A DNA stretch of 64,000 bases from Mallotus nudiflorus (taxonomy: Eukaryota > Streptophyta > Magnoliopsida > Malpighiales > Euphorbiaceae). Position 1 is the stretch's first letter; every line of letters starts with the position of its first letter. Position numbers and translations under genes: made by a program. The DNA lies in assembly GCA_947683625.1 (NCBI GenBank), contig CANTUR010000166.1, positions 3,503,001 through 3,567,000 on the forward strand, read 5' to 3'. The notes beneath the pieces were generated by a model, which saw nothing but the letters and a program-made list of their open reading frames with translations, did not search any database and was not told where the DNA came from. Shown piece after piece: positions 12,770 through 21,868 of this stretch.

Positions 12770-15700
12770 TCAGGAAGGAAAGAGATACGGGTAAGAAGCT
12801 CGCATCTCAGCTTCAGTCTCCCACGTATGCTCTTCAACTCTGTCGCTACGCCACAAAACCTTGACCATCGGAATCTGCTTCGATCTCAACTGTCGAACTT
12901 GAAAATCTACGATCGCCACAGGTTCTTCCACAAACGTCAAATCTTCACTCACTTCCACACTATCAGGTTGCAACACGTGTGAAGGATCTGAGATATACTT
13001 CCTCAACATCGAGATATGAAATACTGGATGCACCTGTGACATACTCGGAGGCAAATCCAACCGATATGCAACAGTGCCAACTCTCTCCAGAATCTCAAAC
13101 GGTCCAATATATCTCGGTGCTAACTTACCCTTCCTGCCAAATCTCATCACACCCTTCATCGGAGATACCTTCAGAAAAATGAAATCTCCAACCTGAAACT
13201 CCACATCTCTGCGCCTAGGATCCGCATAACTCTTCTGTCTGCTAACTGTGGTCTCTAATCTTCGCTTGATCACGGCGACTTTCTCTGCAGCATCTTGAAC
13301 CATCTCTGGTCCAGTCAAAACTCTCTCACCAATCTCATCCCAACTCAACGGGGATCTACACTTCCTTCCATACAACGCCTCATATGGTGCCATACCAATA
13401 CTGCTATGGTAGCTGTTATTATATGCAAACTCAACAAGCGACAAATGATCATCCCAACTACCTCTCAAATCCAAGACACACATCCTCAACATATCTTCCA
13501 GTGTCTGGATCGTCCTCTCAGACTGACCATCTGTCTGAGGATGAAAAGCAGTACTGAAATCCAACCTAGTGCCCATCGCTTCTTGCAACTTCTGCCAAAA
13601 ACGAGAAGTAAACACCGAACCTCTGTCTGACACAATGGACACAGGTACTCCATGAAGGCACACAATATTCTTCACGTACAACTTCGCCAATCTAGCAACT
13701 GAATATGTGGCTTTCACAGGCAAGAAATGTGCAGACTTCGTCAATCTGTCTACAATCACCCAGATGGAATCGTATCCATCCTTCGAACGAGGTAAACCGA
13801 CCACAAAATCCATAGCTATCCTTTCCCACTTCCACTCGGGAATAGGAAGAGGCTGAAGCTTCCCAGAAGGCTTCTGATGTTCGGCTTTCACTTGCTGACA
13901 CGTCAAGCACTTAGCAACATAATCAGCAACATCCTTCTTCAATCCATCCCACCAGTATAGATCTCTGATACTGTGGTACATCTTAGTGACACCCGGATGA
14001 ATGCTATAGGCTGTAGAATGTGCTTCCTCTAGGATCTCCTCTCTTAAATCATCCACATCAGGAACACACAATCTACCACTGATCCACAACACACCATCAT
14101 CATCGAGTGTGAAATCAGTGAACTTCCCTGCTCTGACATTCTCTGCAAGCTCTTCTAGAATAGGATCTCGGCTCTGAGCTGCTTTAATCCTATCCCTTAG
14201 TACAGATCGTACTTTAAACTGAGCTAACAGTCCACCTGATCTACTGATCTTCATCATCAGACCTTGATCCACCATCAAATGTAATTCCTGGATCAATGGT
14301 CTCCTCTCAACACTGATGTGAGCAAGACTACCTGAGGACTTCCTACTCAAGGCATCTGCTACCACATTAGCTTTACCCGGATGGTAAAGAATCTCGCAAT
14401 CATAATCCTTCAACAGTTCCAACCATCTTCTCTGCCTCAAATTCAAATCTCTCTGCTGGAAAATGTACTTAAGGCTCTTGTGATCAGTAAATATCTCACA
14501 AGTCACCCCGTACAAATAATGTCTCCAAATCTTCAAAGCAAAGATCATTGCAGCCATCTCTAGATCATGTGTAGGATAGTTCTGCTCATGCTTCTTCAAC
14601 TGCCTCGAAGCATAGGCTATCACCCTTCCATTCTGCATCAACACACAACCAAGACCAATTCTAGAGGCATCACAGTAAACTGTGAACTTATCCACACTAT
14701 TAGGCAAAGCTAATACTGGCGCTGTGGTCAACTTCTCCTTCAACAACTGAAAACTATTCTCACAAGCTTCTGACCACTCGAATCTAACATTCTTCTGAGT
14801 CAAGCGAGTCATAGGGGCTGCTATCCTGGAAAAATCCTGCACAAACCGCCTATAATACCCGGCTAAACCTAGAAAACTCCGAATCTCAATAACTGAAGTA
14901 GGTCTAGGCCACTCAGATACTGCTTCAATCTTCTGTGGATCAACCTGAATACCTTCTTTAGACACTACGTGTCCAAGAAAAGAAACACTCTCCATCCAGA
15001 AATCACACTTCGAGAATTTAGCATAAAGCTGATGATCTCTCAGTGTCTGTAGTACAATCCTCAAGTGATATACATGCTCTTCCATACTCCTCGAATATAC
15101 TAGTATATCATCAATGAAGACTACCACAAACTGATCCATATACGGTCTGAATACTCTGTTCATCAGGTCCATAAAAGCTGCTGGTGCATTAGTCAAACCA
15201 AAAGACATCACCAGAAACTCATAATGATCATAACGAGTGCGGAACGCTGTCTTAGGAATATCAGCTTCACTGATCCGCAGCTGATGATAACCCGACCTCA
15301 AGTCAACCTTAGAAAAGAATTGTGCACCTTGTAACTGATCAAATAAATCATCTATCCTCGGGAGAGGATACTTGTTCTTCACTGTCACCTTATTCAACTC
15401 TCTGTAGTCAATGCACAGTCTCAGGGTACCATCCTTCTTCTTCACAAACAAGACTGGTGCACCCCAAGGGGAAACACTAGGTCTGATAAAACCTTTATCC
15501 AACAATTCTTGCAACTGCTCCTTCAACTCTCTCAACTCTGCAGGAGCCATACGATAGGGTGGCATAGATATAGGAGTAATACCTGGAACCACATCTATAC
15601 AGAACTCAATCTCTCTATGAGGTGGTAAACCTGGCAACTCCTCGGGAAAATCATCAGGAAACTCACAAGCAACAGGAACATCTGTGAGTGACAACTTCTC

Positions 15701-16357
15701 CACTGACGTATCCCTGACCAATGCCAAAAACCCCTGACAACCTTTCCTCAACAACTTCCTAGCTGAAATAACAGAAATAAGATTCTGAGGTGCTGAACTC
15801 CTGTCACCAACAAACTTAAATTCTACTTCACCAGGAATTCTGAAAATCACCTCCTTATTCCTGCAATCAACCACGGCATAGTGCTGAGATAACCAATCCA
15901 TTCCCAAAATAACATCAAACTCCATTACATCCAACAAAATCAAATCAGCGGGTAATTCTCTATCTCCCACGAGAACTGGACAACCAGAAAGAACAATATC
16001 GACGTCCAAGGAATCGCTCAGAGGAGTGGTAACAGACAAGGGAAAAGCCATCCTCGAAGCTTGCCAACAAGATTTAGAAGCAAAAATAGGAGAAACAAAC
16101 GAATGCGTGGCACCCGGATCAAACAAAACCAAAGCATCCAGGTAACAAACAGAAAGAATACCTGCCACGACTGCATTAGATGCCTGAGCATCTTGCTGAG
16201 TCAGATGGAAGACTCTGGCCTGACCTCGACCTCCCTGCTGACTGGTAGAAGCCTGGCCAACACCTCGGGTACCTCCTCTCGTACCTCTACCACGACTCTG
16301 TTGTGGAACAAACTGAGTAGAACTCTGATGCTGAGCTGGTGGTAACTGAAATGGCAC
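12770..16357 (-). CDS. pol: Element 1 pol: protease, RT, RNase H, integrase, chromodomain
   Basis: The 1195-codon open frame starts at a GTG, not an ATG; it is in the same frame as gag (offset 1155 bases, 385 codons) and must be read through from it. Domains in order: aspartic protease with LFDPGATHSF (Asp at residue 80, Asp-Pro-Gly instead of the usual Asp-Ser/Thr-Gly) and ILGMDWL; reverse transcriptase with RLCIDYRELN, VDLRSGYHQ and the catalytic VVFIDDILVYS; RNase H with YCDASR and FTDHKSL; integrase with an HHCC zinc region (HPGVTKMYH, CLTCQQ) and the catalytic residues in MDFV, VSDRG and the HPQTDGQSER block; and a C-terminal chromodomain ending with HTWETEAEMRASYPYLFPS. The chromodomain probably directs insertion to heterochromatin, as known for chromoviruses. 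No disabling change is visible inside the frame. Confidence 0.95.
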   Translation of the reverse strand: MPFQLPPAQHQSSTQFVPQQSRGRGTRGGTRGVGQASTSQQGGRGQARVFHLTQQDAQASNAVVAGILSVCYLDALVLFDPGATHSFVSPIFASKSCWQASRMAFPLSVTTPLSDSLDVDIVLSGCPVLVGDRELPADLILLDVMEFDVILGMDWLSQHYAVVDCRNKEVIFRIPGEVEFKFVGDRSSAPQNLISVISARKLLRKGCQGFLALVRDTSVEKLSLTDVPVACEFPDDFPEELPGLPPHREIEFCIDVVPGITPISMPPYRMAPAELRELKEQLQELLDKGFIRPSVSPWGAPVLFVKKKDGTLRLCIDYRELNKVTVKNKYPLPRIDDLFDQLQGAQFFSKVDLRSGYHQLRISEADIPKTAFRTRYDHYEFLVMSFGLTNAPAAFMDLMNRVFRPYMDQFVVVFIDDILVYSRSMEEHVYHLRIVLQTLRDHQLYAKFSKCDFWMESVSFLGHVVSKEGIQVDPQKIEAVSEWPRPTSVIEIRSFLGLAGYYRRFVQDFSRIAAPMTRLTQKNVRFEWSEACENSFQLLKEKLTTAPVLALPNSVDKFTVYCDASRIGLGCVLMQNGRVIAYASRQLKKHEQNYPTHDLEMAAMIFALKIWRHYLYGVTCEIFTDHKSLKYIFQQRDLNLRQRRWLELLKDYDCEILYHPGKANVVADALSRKSSGSLAHISVERRPLIQELHLMVDQGLMMKISRSGGLLAQFKVRSVLRDRIKAAQSRDPILEELAENVRAGKFTDFTLDDDGVLWISGRLCVPDVDDLREEILEEAHSTAYSIHPGVTKMYHSIRDLYWWDGLKKDVADYVAKCLTCQQVKAEHQKPSGKLQPLPIPEWKWERIAMDFVVGLPRSKDGYDSIWVIVDRLTKSAHFLPVKATYSVARLAKLYVKNIVCLHGVPVSIVSDRGSVFTSRFWQKLQEAMGTRLDFSTAFHPQTDGQSERTIQTLEDMLRMCVLDLRGSWDDHLSLVEFAYNNSYHSSIGMAPYEALYGRKCRSPLSWDEIGERVLTGPEMVQDAAEKVAVIKRRLETTVSRQKSYADPRRRDVEFQVGDFIFLKVSPMKGVMRFGRKGKLAPRYIGPFEILERVGTVAYRLDLPPSMSQVHPVFHISMLRKYISDPSHVLQPDSVEVSEDLTFVEEPVAIVDFQVRQLRSKQIPMVKVLWRSDRVEEHTWETEAEMRASYPYLFPS

Positions 16358-16390
16358 GGGTGCTGCACTAGCAATCGACTGCTGTGGGAA

Positions 16391-17512
16391 TCACGGAATC
16401 TGCTGCTGCTGATATCCGGGGTAAGGACACGATCTGGCAAAATGTCCTATCTGTCCGCATCTGAAGCATGTCAACGGTGTCAGATAACACGGTCCTTGAT
16501 GGACTCTACCACAAGTCTGACAAACACTGGCCGCTGATCCAGAACTACGACCACTGCTGCTGCTCGAAGCACCTGACCCAAATCTAAACGATCTACGCTG
16601 ACCTCCATGACCATGTCTACTGCTCTGATGCACTCGCTGCTGCTGTCTCTGACTCTGCTGAGTCGAACCTCGCTGCTGACTACTCGAACCAACATGAAAA
16701 CTCGAATATGGAGTAGCCTGCGATCCACTCGACTGAACTCCCAACTGGTAATAATCAGGCATCGCTCCCTGCCTAACTAACCTCAGCTCGATCTCCTTAG
16801 CTAGCTCAATCACAGACTCCAGAGTAAGACCTGCTGTAGGCATACCAGCAAAAGCTGAACCCAAACCAGTAACATAGGTAGTAACAGCGAAATACTGATC
16901 TCGCATCAGATCCTCAGCATATCTACCCAGACGAAGGAACTCTCGGGTATACTCCTCTACTGATCGATCTCCACGAGAAATACTAGTCAAATGGAGACGA
17001 TAGCTCAAACGAAGAGGCTCTGGACAAAATCTCCTCATGAATCGCTCTCGAAACTGAGCCCACGTCATCGTCATCATATAGGGCTGGATCATCTGAATAA
17101 ACCAATCCAAGGCTGGTCCCTCGACAGACAACTCAACGATCATGATCCTCTGGTACTCGGTATGAGCAGTCCGAGTCCTAGTCTCAATCGCATGCAGAAA
17201 ATCTAAAGGATCAGAAGTACCATCAAAAGCAATCCTGCCAACTCTGGCATAGAACAAAGCTGCCTCAGGGTCAGACATACCCTGCTGATAGGCAGGCTGA
17301 ACAACTGGAGGAACAGGAACATCAAACTCAGGCTCAACAGGCTCCTCGTCCTGTAACTCTCTCTGCCTACGGCGACCTGCCGCTCCTCGAGGTCTACCCC
17401 TGCCACGACCTCTACGTCTAACTGGCAGCTCAGGAGGTAAAACCTCATCCTGAAAAGACTCATCATCCTCGGCCTCAACGACCGGTGGAGCGACACGCGC
17501 TCGCCTCCTCAT
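16391..17512 (-). CDS. gag: Element 1 gag (capsid and nucleocapsid)
   Basis: A 373-residue open frame beginning MRRRARVAPPVVEAEDD, about 200 bases downstream of the primer site. An Arg/Gly-rich N-terminal part is followed by a capsid-like retrotransposon gag domain (around residues 90-240, including SVEEYTREFLRLGRYAEDL), a Gln/Ser-rich linker and a CCHC zinc knuckle (CFRCGQIGHFARSC) near the end. It packages element RNA. The frame ends at a TGA (minus strand; plus 16391-16393) and resumes in the same frame as pol with no start codon. Tekay elements usually have one gag-pol frame, so the TGA is probably a late mutation, though stop readthrough cannot be excluded. Confidence 0.93.
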   Translation of the reverse strand: MRRRARVAPPVVEAEDDESFQDEVLPPELPVRRRGRGRGRPRGAAGRRRQRELQDEEPVEPEFDVPVPPVVQPAYQQGMSDPEAALFYARVGRIAFDGTSDPLDFLHAIETRTRTAHTEYQRIMIVELSVEGPALDWFIQMIQPYMMTMTWAQFRERFMRRFCPEPLRLSYRLHLTSISRGDRSVEEYTREFLRLGRYAEDLMRDQYFAVTTYVTGLGSAFAGMPTAGLTLESVIELAKEIELRLVRQGAMPDYYQLGVQSSGSQATPYSSFHVGSSSQQRGSTQQSQRQQQRVHQSSRHGHGGQRRSFRFGSGASSSSSGRSSGSAASVCQTCGRVHQGPCYLTPLTCFRCGQIGHFARSCPYPGYQQQQIP

Positions 17513-17673
17513 TCTGAAAAGACAAACGGAAAGATTCAGACAAAACAGACAACGGAGGAATAACGCTGAAAACTACAACAAGGAATACTCATCAAGACAT
17601 ACTCGAACCTAATACACTGCAGTAGTCCAACAGAAAACACAACTTTAAAACTAGGGCCACAACTCACAAAACT

Positions 17674-17726
17674 AAGCCCTGACACAGAACTCCACTCTGA
17701 TACGAACTTCGCTCTGATACCAACTT
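17674..17726 (-). promoter_or_regulatory. Triplicated primer-binding site of element 1
   Basis: The functional site is at 17711-17722 (minus: TGGTATCAGAGC, tRNA-Met). It lies in unit 1 (17710-17726, AAGTTGGTATCAGAGCG). Unit 2 (17692-17709, AAGTTCGTATCAGAGTGG) and unit 3 (17674-17691, AGTTCTGTGTCAGGGCTT) follow without gaps. Element 2 has a single copy here (24755-24771), and the sequence following its copy aligns with that after unit 3, so the extra units look like a tandem amplification in element 1. Confidence 0.85.
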
Positions 17727-19258
17727 TGTCACGACCTAAAACAGGGGCCATGACCGGCGCTAGGGAACGGGAATTCTTTCGAATCCGGAACCCGTAGCAA
17801 GCCTAAAAATAAAATAAATATGCAATAATAACCATAAAAATATAATATGCAGCGGAAAATAAAATCATAAATATTACAATATCATCCATATCAATTGGAT
17901 TTAATTCAAAACTCATCACATCGCATATATAATCTCATAAATGTATAATCTTTATACAAATCCAGTTTTACTATAATACATCTCTTTAAAACAAATACTT
18001 TAATTCACAACTACTGAAAATCACAACTACTGCAGTGTCTAGATAAAATAAATAAGACTCAAGTATACAATTTACATAAAGAAGCCGGGGCGGAAGAAAT
18101 CCGGCGTATCGACCTGCTACTGAGGTCTGAGGAAGTTGACTCTCCTGAAAAATAGTCAACGGAGGGGAGTCAGACCTCACTGAGTGAATTACTATAATAT
18201 ATATACATACACTCTAAGTGATAATGCATACAGTCAACAGTATATGAGTAATATGTATATATACAGGCAAGTTCATACAGATGCAGAAAAATCATTTTAT
18301 ATATTTTGTCTGAAAATCAACTTTTATGAAGGATCACATAGAACCCTAGAATATCGCAACCTCAGAAAAATAGTGTTAAACAACACTCTAGCCATACAGG
18401 CTCACTGATTCCAAATATATCCACTTAATCCGTATGGACAGTAGACTGGCCCCGAGACACTAAGTCAACCGAGCTCCAGCAGTCTGACTGCCAGTGTGAT
18501 TGGCCCCGAGACACTTGGTCAACCGAGCTCCAGCAATCACACCCACAAACCACATCTCACATATATCAATAATCATAATCAAATCGATATCCACAAATAG
18601 TCAGTAATAAAGCCTAAATACTATAGGCGTACCGGTACGTACTCGGTCCTAGTGCTGCCCACTAGGTAGCACGTTCTATTGATATCCTTCATTCTTAAAT
18701 ATAAAACATTCATTCACAAAAATAAATGATGCATGAATATAAATGAAATAGCAATATAAACCATATATATACCGAAAATATACCAAACATAAACCAGGTA
18801 TATTTTGAGTATATATATGTCAAATAAATCCAATCAAATCATGAATTAAACTAAAAATATATTTAAAAACATTTTAAATATATTTTATTAATAAAACATG
18901 TATATAATTTATTATATACCAAAAATATACTTGAATATAAATCATGTTATTTATGCATATTTAGTCAAAATAAAACATGCATTTTCTAAATCATGCATCC
19001 TAAGCATATATATATAATATAGTAACTCACCTAATGCGCTCCACGAGACGGGTCCGACGGGCCTGGTCCACTAACCCTCGGTCTTGGCGCAACTAAATAA
19101 GAAATAATTAATCGACATCAGAATAACCCTAACAGAAATCCTAGAATTCAATCTAGAGTATTCAACACAGAATCGGAAATTAGGGTTCGACTGGATATCA
19201 CGTTTTACGAGAATTCTACCGAAAATCCGGCAGAACCTCCCCTGTAAAACGGACATCT

Positions 19259-19278
19259 CTCTACTCAAAAGAGTAGAG
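19259..19278 (-). other. Conserved LTR stem-loop
   Basis: The sense strand reads CTCTACTC, loop TTTT, GAGTAGAG: a perfect 8-bp stem. The 3' LTR has it at 11139-11158. Element 2 has a 7-bp version at 23231-23248 and 30804-30821. It lies immediately downstream of a splice-acceptor-like GCAG in every copy. Function unknown. Confidence 0.8.
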
Positions 19279-19284
19279 CCGACC

Positions 19285-20203
19285 CTGCACAGAAAATACA
19301 CTTCAAAAATAAACACCACAATCAATCACAACCCCTCGGTCGGACTCCAGACTACAATCTGTCGACCGGGGTCCACAAACACAGAATATATATTCAAATA
19401 TACCAAAAATATCTGTAAATCATAAAAATACATTTTATAGGTAGAAATTACATAATTAACCTTGAAACACTGTAAAAACCGATTAAAACTCATTTTATTA
19501 GAAAAACCGTATATTATATATATAATTGAAAATAATTCCCGGAAAATAGTTTTAATTAGTTAAAAATACTAAATATTTTGTAGAAATCATTTTTATACCT
19601 TAAATAAATATTAAAACCAATTAAATTACATTTTTAGACAATTTAGGGTAAAATTACCAAAATACCCCTATATATATATATATACCTAAATTACTTCAAA
19701 AATTCACCAAAAATCATACAATTATCCAAAATTAATTTTCTCAACATATTTATCAATAATATCAATAATTAAACTCAATTAACCAATTAAATTCAATTTA
19801 AAACACAATTAACTTAATTTTACAAAATCACATAAACTTCAATAATTAAAAATAAATACTTAGAAATTCATAAAAATTCCAAATAAATTTCTATAATTCA
19901 TTTCAACACCTAATTCAACCATAAACTCTAATTTCATAATTTAAATAATTAATTTCCGAAAATTAGAAAATAATATTAAAATATTCAAAAATACCCAAAA
20001 ATCCAAACAATCTCCAAAAATTCTGTAAAAATTCATACATGAAGATTAAGCTACCAGGAACAACATTTGTGAAGGAATTTTCCATGAATCATCCAAATCG
20101 AAGCTCAAAAAAATCAAAAACCAAAAGAGGCCGAAAACTTCAAATCAAAACCTAAGCAATTCTAGACCATTTTAGCTCAAACCAAAGCTAGAATAACACT
20201 CAC
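19285..20203 (-). other. Putative intron in the LTR leader of element 1
   Basis: In the sense orientation a donor-like G/GTGAGT at 20203 and an acceptor-like TTTTCTGTGCAG/GG ending at 19285 bound 919 nt of very U-rich DNA, as in plant introns. The same pair occurs at matching positions in elements 2, 3 and 4, with lengths of 878 to 909 nt. Splicing is an inference; no transcript evidence is available here. Confidence 0.5.
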
Positions 20204-20838
20204 CAGAGCTCAAGGAGAAGATAGAGACCGGCGGTGTCGAAAACGGTGGCCGGAGGAGGGAGAAACGGCGGTGAGAAGAATGGTGGTGGTCGGCGCCCGC
20301 GGGAAGAAGAAGAAGAAGAAGAAAAAGAAAAAGAAAGAAAAAGGAAAGAGAAAGAAAAAGAAAAAGAAAGAAAAAGGAAAAGAAAAAAAAAAGAAAAAAG
20401 AAAAAAAAATAAAGTAAATTAAAATAATTAAATATTAATAAATAATTAATAATAAAATAATAAATTTTAATAATTTAATAATAAATAAAATAATCAAATA
20501 ATAATAAATAAATAATAAAATATTAGGGTAATAATAAACCCTAATTAAATAAATATACACACACAGGCTTTATTTAATAATTTAAAAATATGTATGAGTT
20601 CATGCAAACCCGTAAATACATTTAAAATAATTAATAATACATTGTTTACGCGGAAATTTCCTCGAAAATGAAAGTCCCGGGAAAATTTTACGTAAAATAC
20701 TGAAAATAATAGACAATAATTAAAATAGGTTTAAAATACATATTAACTCGTAAAAATATCACATAAAATACAGAAATCATTAACTCTGCATATCCCGGTA
20801 CAGTGTAAAAATATTTAAAAAAAACACGGGATATTACA

Positions 20839-21582
20839 GGGACTACGACAGTAGGTGGAGGTGAATATTTGACATAAAAGTCAAATTTGCCTGATAGTTG
20901 TCCAAGTAGATCCCATTGTGAATGATTGAGATGATGACCTGGAAAAAAGAAATAATTAAAGTACTCTTTTTTTTTTACAAATGGCCTTACTTTTGCATGG
21001 GCCGTCCTGAAAGGATTTTTAACCCATCTGGCCGGAAACAAAATATTTAAAATTTAGGCTTTATAAGCCTATGGCCTTTATAAAAGAAATAATCACAAAT
21101 CAATCATCTCCGTTGTTATTACCTAAAGCAACAAAGGGCTTTGAATATTGAGAGGCTTAGGGCTATGAAGAAGAAGGGTCTTCAGACTGGATAAGTTGAT
21201 GCATAATTATGAAATACTCTTCTTTTGTTTTGGCAGCAGTAAGAAGTGCATTGGCATGTGATTTTTGAGCCAAGAAGGTAGACTAGGCCTGAGTTTGGGC
21301 ATGAAAGAACCCAACGAGTTTGGGCATGAGAGAACCCAACAAATCCATGTTGTTTTAGCCAGTCAGTTACTGCTTGCTTGGAAATTTTTTGGGGAACTTT
21401 ATAAGAGGTCCACCATTTTACTTTAAATTTCCTTTGAAAAATAGTAATATCTTCATGAACATAAAAGTCAAGATACCACTAAGTAACCCAAGGGACAAAG
21501 AATTTGGAACAATATAGGCAAAGAGAGGAAAATTTCTTTTAAGCGGGAGATGGTTTATAGTGGGTGGAGAAAAGATTATATC
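20839..21582 (-). mobile_element. Endogenous caulimovirid, segment B (C-terminal end of the polyprotein)
   Basis: A viral piece trapped between element 1 and element 2. Minus-strand reading shows Trp-rich fragments such as VKWWTSYKVPQ (in one frame) and an open stretch from 21041 that ends at the insertion point of element 1. By position it follows RNase H and the downstream region of segment A and precedes the promoter of segment C. The domain has no function that I can name. Stops and frameshifts are frequent. Confidence 0.65.
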
Positions 21583-21777
21583 TGTAATGACCCAATATTT
21601 TAAATAATATAAAATTATTTTGAGATATGTAGTGTTTATAAAATTTTAAATTTTATTTATATATATTCATTATTTGTGAATATTATTTATTTATTTCATT
21701 CTAAATATTTTATTTACATACAATAATTATTTTGGAAGTTTATTATTTAAAAGTATTAAATTCATTTTCATTGCTGA

Positions 21778-21868
<91 letters not shown>

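Larger units (their letters stand above)
9596..20838 (-). mobile_element. Element 1: young, almost intact Tekay-type Ty3/gypsy chromovirus (11.2 kb)
   Basis: Complete element with LTRs of 3120 and 3112 bp, primer-binding site, gag, pol and polypurine tract. Flanks read AGGAC (9591-9595) and GGGAC (20839-20843), a 5-bp target-site duplication with one change. The LTRs differ by about 13 substitutions that I could count by eye plus a few indels, under 0.5 percent, so insertion is recent. Pol ends with a chromodomain, which places it among chromoviruses; long LTRs and pol motifs fit Tekay. It sits inside the endogenous pararetrovirus. The only coding defect I see is one TGA between gag and pol. 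Confidence 0.95.
17727..20838 (-). repeat. 5' LTR of element 1
   Basis: Plus-strand termini TGTCACGACC and GGATATTACA. It carries the same landmarks as the 3' LTR: 34-bp repeats at 18448-18481 and 18502-18535, stem-loop at 19259-19278, intron-like stretch 19285-20203 and pyrimidine tract (sense strand) around 20300-20410. Compared with the 3' LTR it lacks 11-12 bp in an ATATACC repeat near 18918. Confidence 0.95.

Noticed and set aside
12979..17206. Plus-strand and other-frame open frames across gag-pol (for example 13295-13630, 16061-16345, 17203-17496)
   Set aside because: Shadows of the intact minus-strand gag and pol of element 1.
20688..21041. Apparent 117-residue gene crossing 20838
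   Set aside because: It is a chimera of the viral C-terminal remnant and the LTR of element 1, formed by the insertion.
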